64,000 bases of DNA, taken from contig NC_064540.1 in the NCBI RefSeq assembly GCF_023856365.1, forward strand, positions 8,346,501-8,410,500, read 5' to 3'. The translations under genes and the position numbers were made by a program. This DNA is from Brienomyrus brachyistius. Taxonomy: Eukaryota > Chordata > Actinopteri > Osteoglossiformes > Mormyridae. The notes below the pieces were generated by a model, which ran no database searches, was not told the DNA's origin, and saw nothing but the letters and a program-made list of their open reading frames with translations. Position 1 is the first letter of the stretch, and each line of letters starts with the position of its first letter. Below are positions 61,764-64,000 of the stretch, one piece after another.

Positions 61764-63527
61764 ATTGACTATGAAGGAGTAAAGTTCTGACAGAAGACTG
61801 TGGTCAGCGTTGTTCTGCAGACAGCTGGAGGTTGTCCTGCCGCTTCACACGGCTGCATGGCCCTGTTATACCTGTTATTTCAAAAGCCGTCGAGGTTCCT
61901 ACAAGGCCGCTGCTCCCCATTCGCTCTGGCCCTCTGCAAATGGAGGGTGGCTTGGTGTTAAATGGAGGCTACCTGCCTTTACTTCTCGTTCTGGGCTTTG
62001 GTGGCACTACGTCATGTACCCACTGTGTCTGTTTGGCTTCTAGGTGGTAAATCCGAAAAAGAAAATGAAGAAAAAGAAATATGTGAATTCGGGAACGGTG
62101 AGTGTGCACGCGTCGAATCTCGACCATCCCTCCACCCACTCTAAACCTCCTGAGAAGCCCCCATTCCTTCACCGTTGATTTCAGCGGTACAGTAAAATGA
62201 CGTCCCCTCTGTGAATGAGCGCGTCATCGGCAGATTAGTCGTTATCCCTTTTCACACTTCAGGCTAATTTGCATAGATTTTAAAAGGAATGGATTGGTGT
62301 CGTTGTCTTGCGGTGTTTATCGGTTGTCCTTGTGTCTCGAAATATCCCTGCTTGGCAACTGAGTTGCCGAGGCGATCCAGCGGCCATCCGTCACCACGGT
62401 CGGCAGATGGTGAAGTAGCCATGGCCAGCAGCCAACTGCCAGTCCGCATTTAGAGTGTGGCAGAACGGTAACCGCTATCGATTGGTTGGGTCTGAAATCT
62501 CTCTCGGCTGCTACTGCGTTGGTCACCCAAAATGCTGTGACTTAAACCAGCCAACTAATCCCTGGCCTCACTGAGCTACCAAGATGGAACATATTATAGG
62601 TTTTATATTGTCATGTTTCATATTGTATTATAGTGTCATTTTCAACAAAGACAAACCAGTGCTGAAGAAAACCTGAGAATGGATCTGCCTGTGTGCAGTA
62701 TGTGACTAGTTCGAGTCCCAGGGCCCGCAGATGTGACCCTTGAGCAGTGCCAATAACACTGTCTCGTCTCGCTTTCTGATCCTCGCTTGTTCGTTGCTTT
62801 GGACAAAATTGTCCGCTAAATTTCAATTTGGATATCCTGCCTTTCCCAACAAGACTGTGCAGAAGGCATTTCATAGAATATCCCAAAAAGAGAACGAATA
62901 CAATTAGCAGCATGTTAATACGTGTAAGGTCTGCATTTCCTATTTGAGCGATATGTGATGCTTGAGATCGAATTGGCTCCTGCTTTCGCACCAATCATTA
63001 AGGAACACAACACTTGTCTCACTTTTATTAGAAGTGAAGTGAGATGAGTCAAAAATAACACTATGAGGAGATTTCAAAAATAAAATCTGTCATTAAAAAA
63101 GCGCTTTTATTGGCTGATAATAGAGGCATTCCCCTTAGTCCCCGGCAAATATTATCCGGCATCATCAGCGTAGGCGGGAGCAAGGATGAGCGGTAGCCGC
63201 TAACGGGAGTATCTGTGGTTTGCGAGGACTGATACTCATGGCGAAGCAATTAGATTGTTCTGGAATCATCCTGCCCACGCAACCAAGTCACGTTCTTTTT
63301 ATGGCTTTACAGCTCAATTAGCGGAGTTATTAATCTTGTCTTGCCATCAATCTGCCAAGAGGCCCCATTACGTGTGCGAGGCCACGTCCACCGGCAGCTC
63401 TCTGCTGCTCTGACGGCTCCTACGTGTGCAGAGAACTGAACGCCGCCTCTTTCTCTGACCCCAAGGTGACGCTGCTGTCCTTCTCCGTGGAGTCAGAGTG
63501 CACCTTCCTGGACTACATCAAAGGGGG
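11736..63527 (+). CDS. cpne5: copine, cpne5-like (partial gene, 12 internal coding exons)
   Basis: Copines are Ca2+-dependent phospholipid-binding proteins with two N-terminal C2 domains and a C-terminal vWA-like copine domain; they move to membranes when Ca2+ rises. Exons seen: 11736-11776, 12999-13045, 17355-17458, 18610-18649, 20067-20143, 41034-41097, 53947-54050, 56148-56252, 59085-59126, 59547-59622, 62044-62097 and 63466-63527. All have AG acceptors and GT donors, and the join is a single 816-nt frame without stops. C2A (residues 1 to about 103) keeps Ca2+-loop Asp 7, 13, 67, 69 and 79. C2B (about 112-234) keeps Asp 141, 147, 203, 205 and 211. A lysine-rich linker (239-246) follows, and the vWA domain is only just entered, so its MIDAS motif is not in the window. 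Assignment to CPNE5 over CPNE8 rests on the linker ([16 protein letters not shown]) and [13 protein letters not shown], recalled from the family and not aligned. The start-codon exon was not found. Confidence 0.85.
11777..12998 (+). other. copine intron (1,222 nt)
   Basis: AT-rich intron with donor gtaagt and acceptor ctctccag. It holds a 19-base G run at 12807-12825. I see no recognisable mobile element or RNA gene. Confidence 0.9.
12807..12825. repeat. poly-G tract (19 G)
   Basis: An uninterrupted run of 19 G on the + strand, about 170 nt upstream of the acceptor of the 12999 exon. It can form G-quadruplexes in the nascent RNA and is likely length-variable. Confidence 0.95.
12999..13045 (+). 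CDS. cpne5: copine exon: C2A strand after loop 1
   Basis: This 47-nt exon finishes the split Leu codon and encodes [15 protein letters not shown]. The acceptor is ctctccag and the donor gtgagc; it ends in phase 0. The strand-turn sequence matches the copine C2A domain, and the TQG..SKQWRE turn is of the CPNE5/8 type. Confidence 0.93.
13046..17354 (+). other. copine intron (4,309 nt)
   Basis: The intron holds one reverse-oriented L2-tailed SINE (14390-14578), a T run near 15043-15058 and two ggggccct patches (13861-13990). Open frames around 15033-15539 overlap on both strands and look like chance. Nothing else was recognised. Confidence 0.85.
14390..14578 (-). mobile_element. tRNA-derived SINE with L2-type tail, reverse
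   Basis: Reverse order of family blocks: the tail tttatttagccgatgctt, then ggggttaagggccttgctca, gggacccaatggtgacatca, and the B-box region gggatttgaactagcaacca. The head end is near cttagcctgctga. Confidence 0.7.
17355..17458 (+). CDS. cpne5: copine exon: C2A core
   Basis: This 104-nt exon starts at [18 protein letters not shown] and runs through the [13 protein letters not shown] strand that leads into loop 3. The acceptor is ccattcag. The donor gtgagt splits the final Leu codon after two bases. NTLNP is the standard copine C2 signature and recurs in C2B (residues 172-176), as expected of tandem C2 domains. Confidence 0.97.
17909..18411 (-). mobile_element. DANA/Mermaid-like SINE, full length, with amplified head
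   Basis: On the - strand it runs from a ggcggcatggtggtgcagtg head through the conserved gtttgcatgttctcccc and gggttgttccctgcctcgtg blocks to an (ATGG)n tail at 17909. It is flanked by a target-site duplication, TAGGCACTAAT at 17898-17908 and TAGGCAGTAAT at 18412-18422 (10 of 11 identical). The duplication lies outside the five-fold head repeat, so the extra heads belong to the insertion. Confidence 0.85.
18238..18412 (-). repeat. 35-bp SINE-head repeat, five copies (A-box array)
   Basis: The motif acagtgctaaccactgcacc starts at 18238, 18273, 18308, 18343 and 18378, an exact 35-bp period. The unit is the first 35 bases of the SINE on the - strand and includes the tRNA A-box-like TGGTGCAGTGG. 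The SINE thus has five A-box candidates ahead of one B box. The outermost copy carries a substitution (gctgccccc). Confidence 0.95.
18610..18649 (+). CDS. cpne5: copine exon: C2A Ca2+-binding loop 3
   Basis: This 40-nt exon completes the split Leu and encodes [13 protein letters not shown]. Asp67 and Asp69 of YDVD are the paired loop-3 Ca2+ ligands; the next ligand, Asp79, is the first residue of the following exon. The acceptor is ccttaaag and the donor gtgagt. It is too short for an ORF search and was found by splice sites and family match. Confidence 0.95.
18650..20066 (+). other. copine intron (1,417 nt)
   Basis: It contains a 546-bp non-autonomous Tc1/mariner-type element (18808-19353). 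The last 150 nt before the 20067 exon are GC-rich. Nothing else was recognised. Confidence 0.9.
18808..19353. mobile_element. non-autonomous Tc1/mariner-type DNA transposon
   Basis: The left end reads TACACTCAGTGGCCACTTTA then TTAGG. The right end is its inverse, with a few mismatches: CCTAATAAACTGAACACTGA then GTGT. This terminal repeat is common in fish Tc1-type elements (family knowledge). The interior shows known non-coding blocks such as gagaagcctttctgcacacc and cattgactggatgt, and no transposase frame. Confidence 0.85.
20067..20143 (+). CDS. cpne5: copine exon: end of C2A
   Basis: This 77-nt exon encodes [18 protein letters not shown] and then SRLEKPL. It opens with the last loop-3 Asp (residue 79) and closes the C2A beta-sandwich. 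The acceptor is ttcccag. The donor gtgagt splits a Gly codon after two bases, and the next exon supplies the third base 20.9 kb away. The upstream intron end is GC-rich. Confidence 0.96.
21447..21822 (-). mobile_element. DANA/Mermaid-like SINE, full length
   Basis: It reads on the - strand from the catggtggtgcagtggttag head at 21822 to the (ATGG)n tail at 21447. It is flanked by a perfect 9-bp target-site duplication, AAGATAATT at 21438-21446 and 21823-21831. A short internal doubling of cattcactcacacac is present near 21588-21615. The perfect duplication suggests a fairly recent insertion. Confidence 0.9.
22040..22181 (+). mobile_element. DANA/Mermaid-like SINE, 5'-truncated
   Basis: Only the 3' third is present, from tgcgatgggctg to the (ATGG)n tail. 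It is bounded by a perfect 12-bp target-site duplication, TGGGTGTATGCC at 22028-22039 and 22182-22193, so the truncation happened at insertion. Two C runs are longer than in sister copies (about 14 and 16 C against about 6). Confidence 0.88.
22616..22690. repeat. (CA)n microsatellite with CG interruptions
   Basis: An alternating CA tract broken by cgcacg and cagacag variants. It is likely polymorphic. Confidence 0.9.
24744..24938 (+). mobile_element. tRNA-derived SINE with L2-type tail
   Basis: The head is gtgtgcctcagtggataagg, with B-box-like tggtttaaatccc. The body has gaaggcccttaatcccagtt and the tail tgctttggataaaagcatgt. It is well preserved. Confidence 0.75.
25897..26086 (-). mobile_element. 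old DANA-like SINE fragment with embedded CA array
   Basis: The remains match the family in reverse: gatgccagtccatcatagga, then a CA-rich stretch, then ggtgtgaggcaacggcgcta. A perfect (AC)16 at 25997-26028 has grown inside it. It lies head-to-head next to the clean copy at 26123. Confidence 0.5.
25997..26028. repeat. (AC)16 microsatellite
   Basis: A perfect 32-base AC tract inside the decayed SINE at 25897-26086. Confidence 0.95.
26123..26477 (+). mobile_element. DANA/Mermaid-like SINE, full length
   Basis: This is the cleanest + strand copy. Blocks in order: ggcatggtggtgcagtggtt (A box), gggttcgagtctccg (B box), gtttgcatgttctccccatg, gtttcctccgggtactccag, ccctgcgatgggctgg, gggttgttccctgcctcgtg and the (ATGG)n tail. 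A 14-bp target-site duplication with one mismatch flanks it (26109-26122 and 26478-26491). Confidence 0.92.
29600..29757 (-). mobile_element. tRNA-derived SINE with L2-type tail, reverse and partial
   Basis: Reverse blocks are visible: tttttatctaaagcaatgta (tail), gtcagacactccctggagta and ggggtctaatggtgaaatca. The tRNA head is missing or too decayed to see. Confidence 0.6.
30389..30540. repeat. poly-C/TTAGGG composite, copy A
   Basis: A C-rich run (30389-30412) is followed by gttagggttagggt (30485-30498) and then ttatggtggaatctcagggt. The same order and nearly the same spacing recur at 36316-36540, so the two look like copies of one repeat rather than independent simple repeats. Confidence 0.5.
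33705..33870 (+). mobile_element. tRNA-derived SINE, tail lost
   Basis: It shows ctctgtgcctgtatttagaa, B-box-like aggttcaaatcc and ttgggcgaggcccttaaccc. The L2-type tail expected next is not visible. A separate tail fragment lies near 34226. Confidence 0.65.
36316..36540. repeat. poly-C/TTAGGG composite, copy B, with (C)31
   Basis: A 31-base uninterrupted C run at 36316-36346 is followed by a second C run (about 36411-36421), then gggttagggttagggt (36475-36490) and ttatggtgtgaaatcgctca. It is a longer version of the 30389 composite. The - strand carries a 31-base G run. Confidence 0.6.
37053..37091. repeat. 13-bp unit repeated three times, with inverted symmetry
   Basis: The unit tgtcacagtgcag starts at 37053, 37066 and 37079; the last copy ends in cacc. 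CACTG and CAGTG halves alternate, so the array can fold on itself. Confidence 0.9.
37093..37212 (+). mobile_element. tRNA-derived SINE, internally deleted
   Basis: It shows ctgtaatcggaaggtcgcca, B-box-like gtttgaatccca, ggctcttgagcaggac and then directly ctaaatgaataacatgtaaa. The block between the poly-C motif and the tail is missing. Confidence 0.65.
38045..38124 (+). mobile_element. SINE L2-type tail fragment
   Basis: Only the 3' end is clear: aacaaagcatctgctaaata followed by aataaatgtaaatg. It lies about 210 bp from the tRNA-Ile gene but belongs to an unrelated repeat. Confidence 0.6.
38332..38425 (-). tRNA. tRNA-Ile (UAU), intron-containing
   Basis: On the - strand this 94-nt sequence folds as a full tRNA. 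The acceptor stem GCTCCTG/CAGGAGC has 7 of 7 pairs and discriminator A. The D arm is GCGC/GCGC, the anticodon stem CGGTA/TGCCG (one G-T pair), the anticodon loop CTTATAA with anticodon TAT at 38389-38391, and the T arm GTGAG/CTCAC with loop TTCGAGC. A 20-nt intron (38368-38387) interrupts it one base after the anticodon, the canonical site; vertebrate tRNA-Ile(UAU) genes are known to carry introns here. The internal A box (TGGCGCAATCGG) and B box (GTTCGAGCC) are intact. The mature tRNA is 74 nt and reads AUA codons. It is antisense inside the 20.9-kb copine intron. Odd point: no run of four or more T lies within about 50 nt downstream, so Pol III termination would be weak or distal. Confidence 0.93.
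40502..40660 (-). mobile_element. tRNA-derived SINE, reverse
   Basis: Reverse blocks: gtcaatccctggagcaatcg, ccttgctcaggggctcaatg, and the head region ggacttaaactagcaaccat ctgatcacagacacag. The tail is absent. Confidence 0.65.
41034..41097 (+). CDS. cpne5: copine exon: C2A-C2B linker
   Basis: This 64-nt exon completes Gly104 and encodes [20 protein letters not shown] plus Arg. It joins C2A to the first strand of C2B. The acceptor is cctttcag and the donor gtgagt; it ends in phase 0. [10 protein letters not shown] is typical of CPNE5/8-group copines. The exon is isolated between a 20.9-kb and a 12.8-kb intron. Confidence 0.95.
41210..41430. repeat. TCTGTGTG/TCTG imperfect microsatellite
   Basis: About 220 nt of tctg, tgtg and tgtctg units with drift, starting about 110 nt after the donor of the 41034 exon. 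Open frames on both strands here (such as [11 protein letters not shown] runs) are repeat artefacts. Confidence 0.85.
42868..43042 (+). mobile_element. tRNA-derived SINE, tail lost
   Basis: Blocks seen: gatgctgtgcctgtgatcaa, ctgctggttcagtctctggg, cccctgagcaaggcccttaa and gaccctgcttta. The terminal ggataaaag motif is missing. Confidence 0.7.
45032..46952. repeat. 55-bp satellite-like array, 35 units, with higher-order structure
   Basis: Units begin gcggtatcattagcgacagt and end in ccacctctt. Thirty-one units of 55 bp and four of 54 bp give 1,921 bp, exactly the span. Each standard unit holds the inverted repeat ATACCGC-(8 nt)-GCGGTAT across the unit junction, and some hold the palindrome gttacgtaac. 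There are about six CpGs per unit. The 54-bp variant (gtgtttttttcgagag near 45715, 45879, 46263 and 46537) loses the hairpin arm. The first five units carry ccacgtctt, later ones ccacctctt. A distinctive three-unit block near 46019 recurs 658 bp later (46677), showing amplification of a 12-unit segment. No open frame spans the array, as expected with a period not divisible by three. Confidence 0.97.
46985..47158. repeat. CA-rich compound microsatellite
   Basis: About 170 nt of cacaca with gcaaacaca, cagacaca and cgcacaca variants, starting some 30 nt after the 55-bp array ends. Confidence 0.9.
48020..48140 (+). mobile_element. tRNA-derived SINE fragment
   Basis: It shows ttggtgattggaaggtcaca, B-box-like ggttcaaatcc, acatccttaaccct and then agggcaccagataaatactg. 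It is diverged, and the head is partly lost. Confidence 0.55.
48240..48492. mobile_element. Tc1/mariner-type transposon 3' end
   Basis: The right end gggggtcataatgttttggc then tcatgggtgta matches a terminal repeat common in fish Tc1-type elements (family knowledge). The interior has gcctggccgtttctgagatt and cttgtcaaagtcactcagat, typical of the non-coding interior of such elements. No left terminal repeat is visible. Confidence 0.6.
49325..49602. repeat. AGAC/GGCAGACA tetranucleotide-derived array
   Basis: About 280 nt built from agac, aggc and aagc units in shifting order. It opens long Cys-Leu-rich frames on the - strand and Arg-Gln-rich frames on the + strand, all artefacts of the repeat. 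Confidence 0.92.
50636..50798 (-). mobile_element. tRNA-derived SINE with L2-type tail, reverse
   Basis: Reverse blocks: tatttagcagacacttttat (tail), ggggcccaatcagcctaggg, ttgaaccaattaccttctga and ttaacctgctgagccacaga (head). The tail, body and head are all recognisable. Confidence 0.75.
51913..52250 (-). mobile_element. DANA/Mermaid-like SINE, diverged, with internal duplication
   Basis: Family blocks run in reverse from a decayed tail near 51913 to gtgctaaccgccgtcccatt and a gccgccc head. A target-site duplication, GGGTAACATCC at 51902-51912 and GGATAACATCC at 52251-52261, differs at one base. A 47-bp segment is doubled: gggcacaaggcagggaacag at 51965 and gggcacaaagcagggaacaa at 52012. Confidence 0.8.
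52352..52535 (-). mobile_element. tRNA-derived SINE with L2-type tail, reverse
   Basis: Reverse blocks: gtttagcagacacttttgtg (tail), ggggcccaactgtgaaatca, ggatttaaaccaacgccctt and ctgatcacagaatcttaact (head). It lies about 100 nt from the DANA-like copy. Confidence 0.72.
53947..54050 (+). CDS. cpne5: copine exon: C2B loop 1
   Basis: This 104-nt exon opens with [20 protein letters not shown] and continues through [14 protein letters not shown]. Asp141 and Asp147 are the loop-1 Ca2+ ligands, with the same six-residue spacing as in C2A. The acceptor is ctcctgcag and the donor gtgagt, which splits a Thr codon. The strand after SDPF reads FMVFFR, where my recollection of mammalian copines is FLVFYR, a mild divergence in the hydrophobic core. 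Confidence 0.97.
54051..56147 (+). other. copine intron (2,097 nt)
   Basis: AT-rich intron with a 13-bp triplication at 54694-54732 and a TG run near 54990. The acceptor tract is a C run (56122-56139) before cactcag. No mobile element was recognised. Confidence 0.85.
54694..54732. repeat. 13-bp unit repeated three times
   Basis: The unit acagcaatggtac (first copy ending in t) occurs three times without gaps. It is a slippage-type short tandem repeat. Confidence 0.95.
56148..56252 (+). CDS. cpne5: copine exon: C2B core
   Basis: This 105-nt exon completes the split Thr codon, then encodes [19 protein letters not shown] and, through the next strand, [11 protein letters not shown]. The donor gtaggg splits an Arg codon. 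The acceptor tract is unusual: upstream of cactcag it is almost pure C (12 C, one A, five C) rather than mixed C/T. NTLNPVW repeats the signature seen in C2A. Confidence 0.96.
56253..59084 (+). other. copine intron (2,832 nt)
   Basis: Between C2B exons. A gtttgtcatcccagtcctca patch at 58476-58535 resembles the gtttattaaaccagtcctgg patch at 22269-22350 and may be the same old repeat. A C run lies at 58748-58759. No gene or clear mobile element was seen. Confidence 0.8.
59085..59126 (+). CDS. cpne5: copine exon: C2B loop 3, first part
   Basis: This 42-nt exon completes Arg195 and encodes [13 protein letters not shown], leaving the first two bases of a Ser codon. Asp203 and Asp205 are the paired loop-3 Ca2+ ligands of C2B. 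The acceptor is ccttgcag and the donor gtgagt. Only a 420-nt intron separates it from the exon with the last ligand. Confidence 0.95.
59127..59546 (+). other. copine intron (420 nt)
   Basis: The shortest intron here. It separates the two halves of C2B loop 3. No feature beyond splice signals was seen. Confidence 0.92.
59547..59622 (+). CDS. cpne5: copine exon: end of C2B
   Basis: This 76-nt exon completes Ser209 and encodes [20 protein letters not shown] followed by FNVYE. Asp211 is the final C2B Ca2+ ligand, six residues after Asp205. The acceptor is ctgcccgcag and the donor gtgagt; it ends in phase 0. The segment is almost invariant in the family as I recall it. Confidence 0.97.
59623..62043 (+). 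other. copine intron (2,421 nt)
   Basis: It holds a GA microsatellite at 61728-61755. No mobile element was recognised. Open frames near 61333-61782 run into the GA repeat and look like chance. Confidence 0.85.
61728..61755. repeat. (AG)n microsatellite
   Basis: A perfect AG tract of about 28 nt followed by aaagagaaa. Confidence 0.95.
62044..62097 (+). CDS. cpne5: copine exon: basic linker after C2B
   Basis: This 54-nt exon is in phase 0 at both ends and encodes [18 protein letters not shown]. The run of seven Lys around one Met is the basic linker between C2B and the vWA domain and could contact acidic lipid (inference). Met within the Lys run and the following YVNSG favour CPNE5, since I recall Gly and Thr at those positions in CPNE8. 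The acceptor is ggcttctag and the donor gtgagt. Confidence 0.95.
62098..63465 (+). other. copine intron (1,368 nt)
   Basis: It contains one decayed tRNA-derived SINE (62680-62830). The rest shows nothing I can name. Confidence 0.85.
62680..62830 (+). mobile_element. tRNA-derived SINE with L2-type tail, decayed
   Basis: It keeps a B-box-like agttcgagtcccagg, a cccttgagcagtgccaataa block and the tail ttgctttggacaaaattgtc then cgctaaat. The head is poorly preserved. Confidence 0.6.
63466..63527 (+). CDS. cpne5: copine exon: lead-in to vWA (copine) domain
   Basis: This 62-nt exon encodes [20 protein letters not shown] and the first two bases of a Gly codon. It is the strand and helix just before the vWA fold; the MIDAS motif is expected at the start of the next exon, which is not in the window. 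The acceptor is gaccccaag and the donor gtgagt. It is the last coding exon in the window, and the gene continues past position 64000. Confidence 0.95.
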
Positions 63528-63548
63528 GTGAGTATGCAGGACAGGGCG

Positions 63549-63554
<6 letters not shown>

Positions 63555-63610
<56 letters not shown>
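63555..63610. repeat. (CA)28 microsatellite
   Basis: A perfect CA tract of about 56 nt starting 27 nt after the donor of the last exon. CA repeats near donors can act as splicing elements through hnRNP L (known biology; effect here is inference). Confidence 0.95.
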
Positions 63611-63613
<3 letters not shown>

Positions 63614-63633
63614 CACACAAATACGCACCTGTC

Positions 63634-63908
63634 GGGTATACCTATCCTTATGGGGCCCGCTCATTCATTTCTATGGGAAAAATGCTAACGCTAACTATGA
63701 CGACCCTAACCATAACCATATATAACCAAGCAAAATACAAGAGTTTTTGCATTTTTAGTTTTTTTCATAGCGGTCACCAATTTTTATAAAATAGAGTTTT
63801 CCCTTATGGGGACCAGAAAACTGGCAGAAAACCGGTCCCCATAAGGAAAAAAAACGGATATTTATCACATTATGGGGACATTGTGTCCCCATAAGGATAG
63901 GTATACCC
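63634..63908. mobile_element. MITE with terminal and internal inverted repeats
   Basis: The left end gggtatacctatccttatgg is exactly inverted at the right end (63887-63908), a 22-bp terminal repeat. A second inverted pair inside, ccttatggggacc (63804-63816) and ggtccccataagg (63833-63845), shares the cttatgggg core with the termini. No coding frame is present. The type is widespread in fish; the transposase family was not determined, and no clear target-site duplication is seen in the CA-rich flanks. Confidence 0.85.
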
Positions 63909-64000
63909 ACTCACACACATGCGCACGCACACACACACACACAGATCCAGGTGTGTGGTAATACACAGGGAGAGGAGTGCACAGACACATGTGGAAATAA

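Larger units (their letters stand above)
63528..64000 (+). other. start of a copine intron, runs off the window
   Basis: Begins with donor gtgagt and holds a long CA array and a MITE. The next coding exon is not in the window. Confidence 0.9.

Overview
The window reads as vertebrate nuclear DNA, most likely from a ray-finned fish and probably a teleost. Exons are short, GT-AG bounded and far apart. The intervening DNA is full of fish-type mobile DNA: DANA/Mermaid-like SINEs with ATGG tails, SINEs with L2-type 3' tails, Tc1/mariner remnants and MITEs. It also holds many CA, GA, AGAC and homopolymer tracts. Nothing looks bacterial or viral, and no operon logic applies. The species cannot be fixed from the sequence.

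One protein-coding gene is supported, on the + strand: a copine, best matched to cpne5 (the CPNE5/CPNE8 subgroup). Twelve coding exons lie between 11736 and 63527. Joined, they give 816 nt in one open frame with no stop, covering most of C2A, the linker, all of C2B and the lead-in to the vWA (copine) domain. The first coding exon (start codon, N-terminus) and all exons for the vWA body and C-terminus lie outside the window or were not recognised. Residue numbers below are for this fragment, with residue 1 the Arg completed at 11736.

Layout: 1-11735 is upstream or intron 1 DNA, with a 47-bp minisatellite at the left edge, two SINEs and a decayed Tc1-like transposase pseudogene on the - strand (about 10075-11205). 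11736-20143 holds five C2A exons. 20144-41033 is a 20.9-kb intron rich in SINEs that carries, on the - strand, a structurally intact tRNA-Ile(UAU) gene with its 20-nt intron (38332-38425). 41034-41097 is the C2A/C2B linker exon. 41098-53946 is a 12.8-kb intron containing a 1,921-bp array of 35 copies of a 55-bp hairpin-bearing unit with higher-order structure (45032-46952). 53947-59622 encodes C2B, and 62044-63527 the basic linker and the edge of the vWA domain. A MITE with paired terminal and internal inverted repeats follows at 63634-63908.

The most notable features are the 55-bp array, the antisense tRNA gene and a SINE whose A-box head is repeated five times inside its target-site duplication. 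No new protein-coding system was found. Long open frames elsewhere look like chance or repeat-driven frames.
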